From SAR86 cluster bacterium (GTDB lineage: Bacteria > Pseudomonadota > Gammaproteobacteria > Magnimaribacterales > TMED112), in the NCBI GenBank assembly GCA_003331605.1, contig QOPD01000002.1, positions 182,188 to 214,924 on the forward strand: 32,737 nucleotides of DNA, given 5' to 3'. The position numbers and the translations under genes were made by a program. The number at the start of each line of letters is the position of its first letter. The first letter of the stretch is position 1. This document shows positions 15,701-22,845 of this stretch, in pieces. The notes under the pieces were generated by a model. That model did not search any database and was not told where the DNA came from. It was given only the letters and a program-made list of their open reading frames with translations.

Positions 15701-17136
15701 CAGAGCCTGGTGTTGGGATTATTGCTGCAGGAGTCGTAAAGGCCAATGCAGATTTTATAACTATTTCTGGTCACGACGGTGGCACAGGAGCAAGTCCAAT
15801 ATCATCAATAAGGCACGCTGGATCCCCATGGGAAATTGGTATGCATGAGGTACAAAACATATTATTGGAAAGCAATTTAAGATCCATGGTAAAGCTGCAA
15901 ACAGATGGGGGCTTGAAAGTGGGTTTAGATGTTATCAAAGCGGCAATCTTTGGAGCTGATTCCTTTGGTTTTGGCACAGCACCTATGATTGCTATGGGGT
16001 GTAAATACCTTAGAATTTGCCATCTCAATAACTGTGCGACTGGAGTGGCTACTCAACACATCAAAATCATTGATAAACAATTTGATGGAGAAGTTGAGAA
16101 GGTGCGGAATTATTTTTTATTAGTCGCGCAAGAAGTGCGTGAATATCTAGCTCAGCTTGGCTATAAGTCTCTTAACGAGATTATTGGAAAGACAAATTTA
16201 TTGCATTTGAAACCAGATACAAAGTCAAAGGCAGAAAAACTTGGACTTGCCACATTAAAAGAGAGATTCAGGCCCAATAAAAAACAGCACTGTACAGAAC
16301 CAAACAAATTGAACCTATCTCTTAACGACCATTCCTTATCAGAATTAATACAACAAAAAACCACTCAAAACATCAAAAAAGGGAAGGGTGGGTCTTATAC
16401 ATTCAAGATTGGCAATACTCATAGATCTATTGGTGGCAGATTATCTGGTGATATTGCCAGAAAATACGGAGATGACGGCTTCCCAGAAACGCTAATATTA
16501 AATTTTTCAGGCATAGCAGGGCAATCGTTTGGGTGCTGGAACCCCAAAGGCATTGAGATGAAGCTCAAGGGTTTTGCAAATGATTACGTAGGTAAGGGCA
16601 TGAATGGAGGAAAAATAACTCTTATACGACCCAGGGGCATGCAAGAGGACCGCTCTGTAGTTATGGGCAACACTTGCTTATTTGGTGCGACTGGAGGTGA
16701 GCTTTATGGCAACGGAATTGCTGGTGAACGGTTTGCTGTAAGAAATTCTGGGTGCAAAGCTGTAGTTGAGGGTGCAGGAGATCATTGCTGTGAATATATG
16801 ACTGGTGGAGAAGTTATTGTGTTGGGCAATGTAGGACATAATTTTGGAGCTGGGATGACAGGTGGTTTTGCATATATTCTCGATGAAGACAGAAGTTTTG
16901 TAGATAAATGCAACAAAGAATCTGTAACTTTTAATCGCATCACTAACCAAGAGATGGAAGCCCATAAATCTTACCTTAAAGATAGAATTTATTGTCATCT
17001 TAAAGAGACTGGCAGTGAAGTTGCACAAAAAATTATGGCTGACTTTGATAAATATCAAAGCAAATTTTGGATTGTTACTCCAAATGCAGAAAATTTAGCC
17101 AGAATAATTAAAAATACTAGAGAGGAAGCAGCTTAA
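12736..17136 (+). CDS. gltB: Glutamate synthase (NADPH) large subunit
   Basis: With GltD it turns glutamine + 2-oxoglutarate into two glutamates (GOGAT), the second step of ammonium assimilation. The N-terminal class-II glutaminase domain begins at C11 in 'DNCGTG', which becomes the nucleophile after removal of a short propeptide. The central and FMN domains follow, with 'SNSGEGGEDPARY' and 'KPGEGGQLPGTKV', then the 3Fe-4S cysteines C1089, C1095 and C1100 in 'CKYLRICHLNNCATG', and the C-terminal glycine-rich beta-helix ('YVGKGMNGGKI', 'GMTGGFAYILDED'). 1466 residues is full length. The stop overlaps the gltD ATG (TAATG). Confidence 0.97.
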   Translation: MNEHLDHKDNCGTGSIFNISNQPDHKIITRALKSLISMKHRGAVSHDGLTPDGCGLLLDLDKNFFQKVMLDEQNKILPTNFAIGVFFVNKNYDFEPEMLKICAQHSLEILGTRILKTNSKILGKEAANSMPDILQLFVKSKNPKVEFEVALFKAKKYCDTHLDAEKNSYCVSFSSETIVYKGLVQPEVFANFYSDLTDSSFKTASAVFHVRFSTNTSPKWHLAQPYRVLAHNGEINTISGNRNWALARTKAFNSTRLGDMKDYQPLIGQSGSDSSSLDHILDLFRVGEIKIARAARMLIPPSWQNTDLMDPDEKAFHEFNSMHMEAWDGPALICFQSKDYTCCFLDRNGLRPARIEHFSDGSVSIASEVGTNLKSNIKVRKTDRLGPGGLILFDRAQRKVLTNDEVDKELSEAMPYRLWLKDHSRHLEANLHEYSGPQMKEISDAYFAEASKNFQLTREESLNIFHTAEESNEPTGSMGDDTPLAPISSKVRSIYDYCRQKFAQVTNPPIDSLREKSAMSLETCIGPERNIFEETKEHASRIVVNSPILSHKKYNLLLKSKKFKLKKYALEYSRSLGLEEAMSLLLQEMLYDVKNGTGIVVLDERQISSNNPVIPALLITSALHSALIKQNLRVACNIVVNSASARDNHQISCLIAFGATCVHPWLGLQAVLKNAKKTQTDLSKTELCVSYRRALNKGLLKIMSKMGISNVSSYRGSRLYDVVGFSKKMRKMCFSEMHSSIDGDCFNDIHEKILAVLDSNLDTSPVATGLHKYTSNGEQHAFNPDVVLQLQNALSSGSFSEFKNFSSLVENRSPLAVRDFFNVKSKKDPIAISEVEPIESILQRFDSAGMSLGSLSPKAHETLAAAMNSLGCRSNSGEGGEDPARYNTHLSSKIKQIASGRFGVTPSYLVNAEVLQIKIAQGAKPGEGGQLPGTKVDPYIAQLRHSKPGVTLISPPPHHDIYSIEDLAQLIHDLKQINDQAMVSVKLVSEPGVGIIAAGVVKANADFITISGHDGGTGASPISSIRHAGSPWEIGMHEVQNILLESNLRSMVKLQTDGGLKVGLDVIKAAIFGADSFGFGTAPMIAMGCKYLRICHLNNCATGVATQHIKIIDKQFDGEVEKVRNYFLLVAQEVREYLAQLGYKSLNEIIGKTNLLHLKPDTKSKAEKLGLATLKERFRPNKKQHCTEPNKLNLSLNDHSLSELIQQKTTQNIKKGKGGSYTFKIGNTHRSIGGRLSGDIARKYGDDGFPETLILNFSGIAGQSFGCWNPKGIEMKLKGFANDYVGKGMNGGKITLIRPRGMQEDRSVVMGNTCLFGATGGELYGNGIAGERFAVRNSGCKAVVEGAGDHCCEYMTGGEVIVLGNVGHNFGAGMTGGFAYILDEDRSFVDKCNKESVTFNRITNQEMEAHKSYLKDRIYCHLKETGSEVAQKIMADFDKYQSKFWIVTPNAENLARIIKNTREEAA

Positions 17137-18530
17137 TGTCCGAGAAAAATTTTGAATTTTTGAATTTAGAGAGACAAGAGCCAAAGCTTAAAGCTGTTGA
17201 GGTTAGAAAAGTAGATTTTAGAGAAATTTATGAAGACCAAACAATGGAAAATGCAGTTTCACAATCCAGCAGATGTCTTGATTGTGGTAATCCTTACTGC
17301 CAGTGGAAGTGTCCACTACACAATAAAATACCGGAGTGGTTAAAACTGCTTGAACAATCATCAATAGAGGAAGCAGCAGACTTATGTCACGAAACGAATG
17401 CCTTTCCAGAAATATGCGGACGCATATGTCCACAAGACAAACTATGTGAAGGCGCATGCACCCTTAACACCGGCTTTGAAGCGGTGACTATTGGACAACT
17501 AGAGAAGTACATCACCGATACCGCTCTTAGCAAAGGCTGGAAACCAAAAAAGTACATGTCAAAAAATACCAAACACCATATTTCAATAATTGGTGCTGGG
17601 CCAGCTGGATTAGCGTGTGCAGAAAGCCTTATTCGTCGAGGAATATCTTGCACTGTTTATGACAAGCACAAACAGATAGGAGGACTATTAACTTATGGAA
17701 TTCCAGAATTTAAATTGGAAAAAAAGATTGTTCTCAAGCGAAGGCAATTGCTTGAAGAGTTGGGTGTAAAGTTCGTTTTAAATACCGAAGTTGATACAAA
17801 GAAACTTGCTCAGATTGAGAACAACAGTGATGCTGTGTTTTTAGGTTTGGGCACCTATGAGTCCATCAAGGGTGATATCGAAGGCATTAATAAAAATGGC
17901 GTTGTTGAAGCACTACCTTACTTAATAAAAAATACCGAGTATTTGATGGACCCAGAAGATGCAGAAAAAATTGATTTTGCTAATCAAAGGGTAGCTGTGT
18001 TGGGTGGTGGAGATACAGCTATGGACTGTGTGCGGACAGCACTGCGTCAACAAGCAAAGAGCGTTACCTGCATCTATCGTAGAGACCAAGAAAATATGCC
18101 GGGATCTACTAAAGAAATTAAAAATGCGATGGAGGAGGGCGTTAAATTTCTCTTCAACACACAGCCTCTTGAAGTAGGTGGCAATGGTTCGGTCACCAGC
18201 CTGAGGGTATGCGAAACTAAGCTAGGAGAGCCTGACGACAGTGGGAGGCAGCGCCCTGAAGTCATTCCAGGATCTAATCAAGACATAGAGGTAGATAAGC
18301 TCGTGATTGCTTTTGGTTACCAAGCAGATCTACCGGATTTTATTCTTGAGAAGAATGTAAGCACAACAAGCACAGGTTTAATTGAGCTAAAGGGCGATGA
18401 ATTTAGATATCAAACCTCAAATCCTAAGTACTTTGCAGGCGGAGATATGGTTATAGGATCGAGTCTAGCAGTGCATGCAATAGCGCATGGCCGAGATGCA
18501 GCTAAAGAAATAATAAAATTCTTAAATTAA
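17136..18530 (+). CDS. gltD: Glutamate synthase (NADPH) small subunit
   Basis: Passes electrons from NADPH through FAD and iron-sulfur centres to GltB. The N-terminal 4Fe-4S cysteines C47, C50, C55 and C59 are in 'RCLDCGNPYCQWKCP', with a second cysteine set in 'EICGRICPQDKLCEGACTL'. FAD binding is shown by 'IGAGPAGLACAESL' (about residue 150) and NADPH binding by 'VLGGGDTAMDCVRTA' (about 288). A C-terminal 'YFAGGDMVIGSSLAVHAIAHGRDAA' completes the FAD fold. 464 residues is typical. It is translationally coupled to gltB and followed by a strong terminator. Confidence 0.97.
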   Translation: MSEKNFEFLNLERQEPKLKAVEVRKVDFREIYEDQTMENAVSQSSRCLDCGNPYCQWKCPLHNKIPEWLKLLEQSSIEEAADLCHETNAFPEICGRICPQDKLCEGACTLNTGFEAVTIGQLEKYITDTALSKGWKPKKYMSKNTKHHISIIGAGPAGLACAESLIRRGISCTVYDKHKQIGGLLTYGIPEFKLEKKIVLKRRQLLEELGVKFVLNTEVDTKKLAQIENNSDAVFLGLGTYESIKGDIEGINKNGVVEALPYLIKNTEYLMDPEDAEKIDFANQRVAVLGGGDTAMDCVRTALRQQAKSVTCIYRRDQENMPGSTKEIKNAMEEGVKFLFNTQPLEVGGNGSVTSLRVCETKLGEPDDSGRQRPEVIPGSNQDIEVDKLVIAFGYQADLPDFILEKNVSTTSTGLIELKGDEFRYQTSNPKYFAGGDMVIGSSLAVHAIAHGRDAAKEIIKFLN

Positions 18531-18563
18531 ATGGGTGGTTGATTCTAACCACCCATTTTTATT
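18531..18563 (+). terminator. Rho-independent terminator of gltBD
   Basis: A perfect 10-bp stem (ATGGGTGGTT at 18531-18540, loop GATTCT, AACCACCCAT at 18547-18556) is followed by TTTTATT. It begins at the first base after the gltD stop. This is the clearest terminator in the window. Confidence 0.95.
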
Positions 18564-18641
18564 CAATAATCTAGATTAATACAAAAAACTAATAAAATGA
18601 TAAGAAATTTAAGTGAAATCAATAAAATATTAGGAATAACG

Positions 18642-18661
18642 GCTTATATCAACGTATAAGC
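18642..18661. other. Orphan hairpin in the gltD-membrane protein spacer
   Basis: GCTTATA (18642-18648) and TATAAGC (18655-18661) form a 7-bp inverted repeat with a 6-nt loop, followed on the plus strand by AATTTTATT. It lies in the AT-rich stretch between two terminators (18557-18690) where no gene is evident. It may be a weak terminator or a protein-binding site. Confidence 0.35.
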
Positions 18662-18690
18662 AATTTTATTGGAATTCAGGGGGAGATGTT

Positions 18691-18723
18691 AAGAATAATA
18701 AGAGTAGGGGGCTTGTAGCCCCC
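18691..18723 (-). terminator. Rho-independent terminator of the small membrane protein gene
   Basis: On the minus strand GGGGGCT (18723-18717), loop ACA, AGCCCCC (18713-18707) is a 7-bp G/C-rich stem 5 bp after the gene's stop codon. A T-rich tract (TACTCTTATTATTCTT) follows. The strong stem suggests that the single gene is its own transcription unit. Confidence 0.85.
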
Positions 18724-18728
18724 AATAA

Positions 18729-19112
18729 TTATTCTTTCTTACCCCAAACTAATCCCAATTGAAGAATTAGGATAGATAGACTGACAATCCAATTAATTGG
18801 ACCACCAGGTGCAAGTACAGAATCAGCTGCGGATTGAATACGGGATCCAGCAGAAGACCCAACATCAATAAGTTGAGTTGCATAAACATCCATAACAATA
18901 GCAGCTTGCATATAAGTAAAGAAAAATGTGCATGCTGTACCTAAACAATAAAGTGAGATAAAGATCTTAGGCAACAAGGGAGCTTTAGCATCATCATAGA
19001 CTCCTCTAGCGAGGCGGAAACCTAACCATATAAAAATGGCAGATCCAACAAAGTACATTCCATTACTTATTAGGAATACATAAAACAAATTAAGTAATTC
19101 ATATTCACTCAT
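18729..19112 (-). CDS. Small membrane protein of unknown function
   Basis: I do not recognise this 127-residue protein. It shows three hydrophobic spans, at about 8-33, 48-75 and 105-123. A short basic/acidic loop ('RLARGVYDDAKAPLLPK') separates the first two; a small, Ser/Ala/Gly-rich loop containing 'SSAGSRIQSAADSVLAPGGP' precedes the third; the C-terminus is charged ('GKKE'). The start is ATG 19112, because GGAGG stands 7 bp before it; a 19-codon upstream extension is open but lacks an RBS. The gene has a perfect RBS, its own terminator and no operon partner, which suggests strong, separate expression. Direct repeats and palindromes lie upstream. Confidence 0.75.
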   Translation of the reverse strand: MSEYELLNLFYVFLISNGMYFVGSAIFIWLGFRLARGVYDDAKAPLLPKIFISLYCLGTACTFFFTYMQAAIVMDVYATQLIDVGSSAGSRIQSAADSVLAPGGPINWIVSLSILILQLGLVWGKKE

Positions 19113-19177
19113 AAAATTCCTCCAAAAATTTATACATTTAATATTGTCAAAGGGTAGGTTAAATATCAATTACCTTC

Positions 19178-19213
19178 AAACAAATGTTACTTGCCTGTAA
19201 ACAAATGTTACAG
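19178..19213. repeat. Paired 13-bp direct repeats with 21-bp period, upstream of the small membrane protein gene
   Basis: AAACAAATGTTAC occurs at 19178-19190 and again at 19199-19211, exactly 21 bp apart (two helical turns, same DNA face). The second copy is part of a palindrome, CTGTAA-N7-TTACAG (19195-19213). This is the layout of a dimeric regulator's operator. It lies 66-101 bp before the start codon of the minus-strand gene. Confidence 0.65.
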
Positions 19214-19235
19214 TAATGTCATATCTATATATTCG

Positions 19236-19251
19236 CATAATATATATTATG
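19236..19251. repeat. Perfect 16-bp AT palindrome
   Basis: CATAATATATATTATG is its own reverse complement over all 16 bases. It lies in the 257-bp gene-free spacer 19113-19369, 25 bp from the direct repeats. It may be a second regulator site or an AT-rich promoter element; the rest of the spacer is AT-rich with no gene seen. Confidence 0.45.
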
Positions 19252-19369
19252 TTAAATAATATAGGATAAAGTAATTTATTAGTAAAAGCTTGGAAAAGCC
19301 TTTATAAATTGGTTATTAGGTTTGTAGGTCTTTTAGAAATTAAATTTATTTAACATAATATGGAAGGTC

Positions 19370-19852
19370 TTATGAGTACCATGCATGTTTTCCAAATATA
19401 TTCCTTTCTACGGGTTTATTTGTCTCCATGTATAGCTTTAGTCCCCCTACAACACTATTAAGGTATGCCTGAAGCTTCGGTTTTATGTAAAAAGACCATG
19501 CTAACCATCTTATTAACCGGTTTTTAAATGGAATAATTGGTTTTACTTTTATATTCAATGTTGATGATTTTTTATCTCCCTTTACTAACCAGCGTACATG
19601 CGCTAATTTGCTGTTAACTCCTATGTCTAGTGCATATCCTGAATCATTCCATTCAAGAAATTTACGTTTGTATGTCAAACCATTTAAATACTTAACATAA
19701 TCTATGGATTCTTCACCAGACCATCTCTCTACACGATTTTCTTTGCAAAAAGGATGAAAGTTTACCAGATTGCCTGGCTTTCTAATTTCTTCTAGTAGCT
19801 TATTTCTACTGACTTTTATGGATTTTTCGGACTCTACAAATATCTCTTTCAT
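19370..19852 (-). CDS. SRPBCC (START/polyketide-cyclase-like) family protein
   Basis: A 160-residue soluble protein with the look of an SRPBCC ligand-binding domain: an N-terminal strand 'FVESEKSIKVSRNKLLEEI', the helix and turn 'GNLVNFHPFCKEN', a series of alternating strands ('YALDIGVN', 'AHVRWLVKG', 'STLNIKVKPI') and a long C-terminal helix 'LQAYLNSVVGGLKLYMET' ending 'ERNIFGKHAWYS', a tail seen in related proteins. The ligand is unknown. Its start overlaps the end of the GNAT gene by 47 bp, so the two are probably translated together from the transcript that begins at the esterase lipoprotein gene. Confidence 0.65.
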   Translation of the reverse strand: MKEIFVESEKSIKVSRNKLLEEIRKPGNLVNFHPFCKENRVERWSGEESIDYVKYLNGLTYKRKFLEWNDSGYALDIGVNSKLAHVRWLVKGDKKSSTLNIKVKPIIPFKNRLIRWLAWSFYIKPKLQAYLNSVVGGLKLYMETNKPVERNIFGKHAWYS

Positions 19853-20351
19853 AATATCTTATTGCATAATTAGGATTAAATTCCTTTTCAAATACCGCTT
19901 TAAACCCCATTTTTTCATGAAAATTTACTGATTCTTCATTGAATGGTTTAACATTAACTTCTGCACATATTTTAATATCGTCATTTTTGTTTAAATCAAT
20001 AATTTTTTTATATAAAAAAGTCCCTAATCCCTTATTTTTAAACCTATTTGCAATACCAATTCTGTCAACATAAAAAAACTTATTATGCTTCTTTTTGAAA
20101 TACTCATAATTCTTTGATTCATAGGAAGTCTTTTCATCAAAACAAATCATGAAACCACAGATTTCATTGTCATTGGTTATATAGGTGCTGTATTTAGACA
20201 TGGAGAGCAATCTTTTAAGGTTATCAATCTTTTCTAAAGGCCCTAAAAATGGTGCATATGATTCGTTAAGCGTAAAAATCTTTTTAAGAATTGCCTCATC
20301 TGCATTTTTCAAGTCAAAAGCTTTAATTCTATTCATCTCAGTTATTTCCAT
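19806..20351 (-). CDS. GNAT family N-acetyltransferase
   Basis: Transfers an acetyl group from acetyl-CoA to an amine; the substrate is unknown. The GNAT core is visible: strand 'YITNDNEICGFMICFDE', the acetyl-CoA loop 'DRIGIANRFKNKGLGTFLYKKI' (motif A, R-x-x-G-x-G pattern), strand 'ICAEVNVKP' and 'NEESVNFHEKMGFKAVFEKEF' (motif B). It has 181 residues. It follows the large lipoprotein gene by 13 bp and overlaps the SRPBCC gene. An internal ATG six codons in is an alternative start. Confidence 0.85.
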   Translation of the reverse strand: MEITEMNRIKAFDLKNADEAILKKIFTLNESYAPFLGPLEKIDNLKRLLSMSKYSTYITNDNEICGFMICFDEKTSYESKNYEYFKKKHNKFFYVDRIGIANRFKNKGLGTFLYKKIIDLNKNDDIKICAEVNVKPFNEESVNFHEKMGFKAVFEKEFNPNYAIRYYERDICRVRKIHKSQ

Positions 20352-20364
20352 AGATTAAGTAGCC

Positions 20365-22539
20365 TTAATCATTCTGGTAATATTCTATATTCTTAAAGTC
20401 AACAGTTGCTTCAATGCTGTCATTAGGAATATTCCATCCATTTGGTGAGAATGATGTGTCAATTTCTTCCCAATTTGAGGATCGCATTATTTGATTAAAT
20501 TCATCATAAAATTCCTGCTCTGAGAGGCCTAAATGTAGTTCAAGAGCTCCCCAAAAGCCATATTCATAATAATCTTCAGGAATTTTTTTTAAAACTACCT
20601 CCCATGATGATCTATGAGCCATAAAATGAATTGGTGCAAAAGGTGCCAAATCATTCTCACAGTCATTGTTATTATGCCCATTCTCTGGGTATCCATCAGA
20701 ATGCTCAAACCCTAACTCCCAATTACTACAATCATTTAGTTCATGATTAGTATGACCTTCCCAGTCCGTATAAGGCCCTGGCGATTGTATTCTTTGGGAA
20801 AACCACCAGAAGGAGGATTTTCTTCCATTCATATGGTATGAAATAACATTTTCAATTGCTTCTGAATCGTATTGATCTAAAAAGTCTAGGTTGGACCAAT
20901 TTGACCTTATCCACCAAAATTCGGCAGCCATCGCAGCTCCTTCTATCCACCACCAAGGAGCATGGACACTTTGATTTGGATCATCAGCAGGAGCACTTTG
21001 GTAGTCTAAACCCCTATCTAAAGCATGCGCACTTTGATAATGATGAAAATATTCATGTTGCATATGTTGAACAATTTCCAATTCAATTTCATAGTCCTCT
21101 GGGAAGTAATTTGGGTCATTTGCTGCATGGCTTTCAAGAAGAAAACTTTTCCATACCATACACGTTGAGTGTTGTTCATAATTTTCATTTTTTTCCCAGC
21201 CATTTGGATTTGCACCAGACAAACAACTTGAAACATTCCTAAGTTCTTCTGTGGTATAGCCCCCTTCCCAACCGTTGTAGCGTAGTTCAATAAGCCTGTT
21301 CATAACTGGTTGATTAATTACATCAGGACCCCCTTCATTGAAAACCATGTAGTTGTAGTTCATATATCCACCAAAGGACTTATTGAGTGCATTCTGAACT
21401 AGCTCCTCCCGATCAATGTAATATTCCTCAATATCAGTGCTGAAGACTGCCCATTGTTCTGGGTCCGATTTAGGCTGATTGAACCCCTCTGAAATAAGTT
21501 TGGCAGTTGCTGCATTTGGAATTGCAGTGACAGAAGGAGATGTTGTATCAGCGATGAGTCCACTGGTATCAAAACGCGAAAGAAAATTCCAGATTTCCAA
21601 AGAGCCATTAATGTCACTGTTACTATATGAACCTTCTTGGTATACGGGCCAATTATGATCAAAGCCCTCAAGAGCAATCCATTCTACTTCAACATCATTT
21701 AGGCAATCTGTATGGGAGGTGCCTGTCCAGGTAAGCCCATCAGAATTATTGTCATTACCGTAACTAATATCTGTCTGCTCGCAGCTATTAAAATCCTTCC
21801 AAAAATTTATTACATCTTCAATAGGCTCATGGTTTTCACTGCCATCTGGGGAAATCCAACCGTCGTTTTCACCGTGTATATGTATTACAGGCATAGGATG
21901 CACTGATTGACAAGTAGCTATGGTTCCAATGTCCATTGAACCCGATACTGATGCTACTGCGGCAATCTTTTCACTTAAGTTACAGGCTAGGCTATATGCC
22001 ATAAAAGCACCATTGGAAAATCCGGTTACATAGACTCGCTCTAGGTTTATATTTAAATCAAGATCGTTCGAGAGAGAGTCTATTACGAAACTTATAAAAT
22101 CATTATCACAAACATCTAAAGTTCCACATTGCCCAGAAAACCAACCAGTAGAGCCTTTATTTTCGGCAACAGTCCCTTGAGGAAATACAACGGCAAAATC
22201 CTTCTCTTCAGCTAAATCTACAAAGCTGGTATACGAGAGATTTGCTTCTGCGGTGTCATCTCCACCGTGAAGGCTTATTAACAGCGCAAGGTCGTCTGAT
22301 ATAGACAAGTAATCTGAAGGTAAATAATAAGAGAATTCTCTATCCAATTCATCATGGTTAACGTTGCAAGCAATCACAACTCCATAATCTACTGAACTTG
22401 AGCATTGCGGTCCCTCAGGCGCTGGTGTGGGTGCAGGAGTTGGTGCAGGAGTAGGGCTCGGCACTGGTTCTGAAACGCCTCCTCCTCCACCACAAGCTGT
22501 AACTAATGTTAATCCTAATAATGTTAGAAAATATCTCAT
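20365..22539 (-). CDS. Lipoprotein: CE1-type esterase domain fused to a gluzincin-like metallopeptidase domain
   Basis: A 724-residue envelope protein. The signal peptide ends in a lipobox ('VTAC', C16), followed by a poly-Gly and PTPAP-repeat linker (17-42). Residues about 48-325 are a PHB-depolymerase/feruloyl-esterase (LpqC-like) alpha/beta hydrolase: oxyanion region 'ISLHGGDD', 'STGWFSGQCG', nucleophile S175 in 'VTGFSNGAFMAYSLAC', D226 in 'HGENDGW' and H295 in 'GFDHNWP'. Residues about 335-724 form a second domain with HEYFH (495-499) and a downstream E533 in 'PWWWIEGAAMAAEFWW', the HExxH...W-x-E-G layout of MA-clan gluzincins. The substrates are not known; surface polymer breakdown is an inference. 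It heads an operon with the GNAT and SRPBCC genes. Confidence 0.8.
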   Translation of the reverse strand: MRYFLTLLGLTLVTACGGGGGVSEPVPSPTPAPTPAPTPAPEGPQCSSSVDYGVVIACNVNHDELDREFSYYLPSDYLSISDDLALLISLHGGDDTAEANLSYTSFVDLAEEKDFAVVFPQGTVAENKGSTGWFSGQCGTLDVCDNDFISFVIDSLSNDLDLNINLERVYVTGFSNGAFMAYSLACNLSEKIAAVASVSGSMDIGTIATCQSVHPMPVIHIHGENDGWISPDGSENHEPIEDVINFWKDFNSCEQTDISYGNDNNSDGLTWTGTSHTDCLNDVEVEWIALEGFDHNWPVYQEGSYSNSDINGSLEIWNFLSRFDTSGLIADTTSPSVTAIPNAATAKLISEGFNQPKSDPEQWAVFSTDIEEYYIDREELVQNALNKSFGGYMNYNYMVFNEGGPDVINQPVMNRLIELRYNGWEGGYTTEELRNVSSCLSGANPNGWEKNENYEQHSTCMVWKSFLLESHAANDPNYFPEDYEIELEIVQHMQHEYFHHYQSAHALDRGLDYQSAPADDPNQSVHAPWWWIEGAAMAAEFWWIRSNWSNLDFLDQYDSEAIENVISYHMNGRKSSFWWFSQRIQSPGPYTDWEGHTNHELNDCSNWELGFEHSDGYPENGHNNNDCENDLAPFAPIHFMAHRSSWEVVLKKIPEDYYEYGFWGALELHLGLSEQEFYDEFNQIMRSSNWEEIDTSFSPNGWNIPNDSIEATVDFKNIEYYQND

Positions 22540-22589
22540 CTGGTAAAATTAAGTAGACTCTAACATCATGAAAAAATTTTTACAAAAAA

Positions 22590-22617
22590 GTGACATTTCG
22601 CTTTCAAGGAGTAGAAT
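22590..22617 (+). promoter_or_regulatory. Candidate promoter of infA
   Basis: GTGACA (22590-22595), a 16-bp spacer and TAGAAT (22612-22617) are good sigma-70 boxes. The -10 ends only 9 bases before the infA ATG, so the transcript would be almost leaderless. The AAGGAG at 22606-22611 lies before the -10, too far from the ATG to act as RBS. Confidence 0.5.
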
Positions 22618-22626
22618 AGGCAACTT

Positions 22627-22845
22627 ATGGCAGGAAAAGACACAATAGAGATGCAGGGTGTGGTTATTGAGGTGCTTCCTAATACTGTTTTTCGTGTAAA
22701 GCTTGAAAACGACCACGTTATTACCGGCCACATATCTGGAAAAATGCGTAAGAACTATATAAGAATCCTGAATGGTGACAAAGTTACTGTAGAGCTGTCG
22801 CCTTATGATTTAAGTAAAGGCCGCATAACCTTTAGAACTAAATAG
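22627..22845 (+). CDS. infA: Translation initiation factor IF-1
   Basis: A 72-residue S1-type OB-fold protein that binds the 30S A site. The sequence is close to E. coli IF-1: '[48 protein letters not shown]' through '[13 protein letters not shown]'. It is divergent from the esterase lipoprotein gene and its 3' end overlaps the convergent clpA by 8 bp. The infA-clpA neighbourhood is common in gammaproteobacteria. Confidence 0.97.
   Translation: MAGKDTIEMQGVVIEVLPNTVFRVKLENDHVITGHISGKMRKNYIRILNGDKVTVELSPYDLSKGRITFRTK

Noticed and set aside
18598-18660. A 20-codon plus-strand ORF between gltD and the small membrane protein gene
   Set aside because: No Shine-Dalgarno, AT-rich low-complexity codons and no recognisable product; it lies between two terminators.
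19113-19169. A 19-codon N-terminal extension of the small membrane protein
   Set aside because: The strong GGAGG at 19119-19123 fits only the ATG at 19112.
20856-21242. A 128-codon plus-strand ORF opposite the esterase-metallopeptidase gene
   Set aside because: It is opposite the HExxH domain; its His-rich look comes from the complementary codons. No RBS or known motif.
22430-22500. PTPAP repeats as a possible tandem-repeat locus or CRISPR-like element
   Set aside because: They encode the Pro-rich linker after the lipobox of the lipoprotein, a common feature; there are no spacers.
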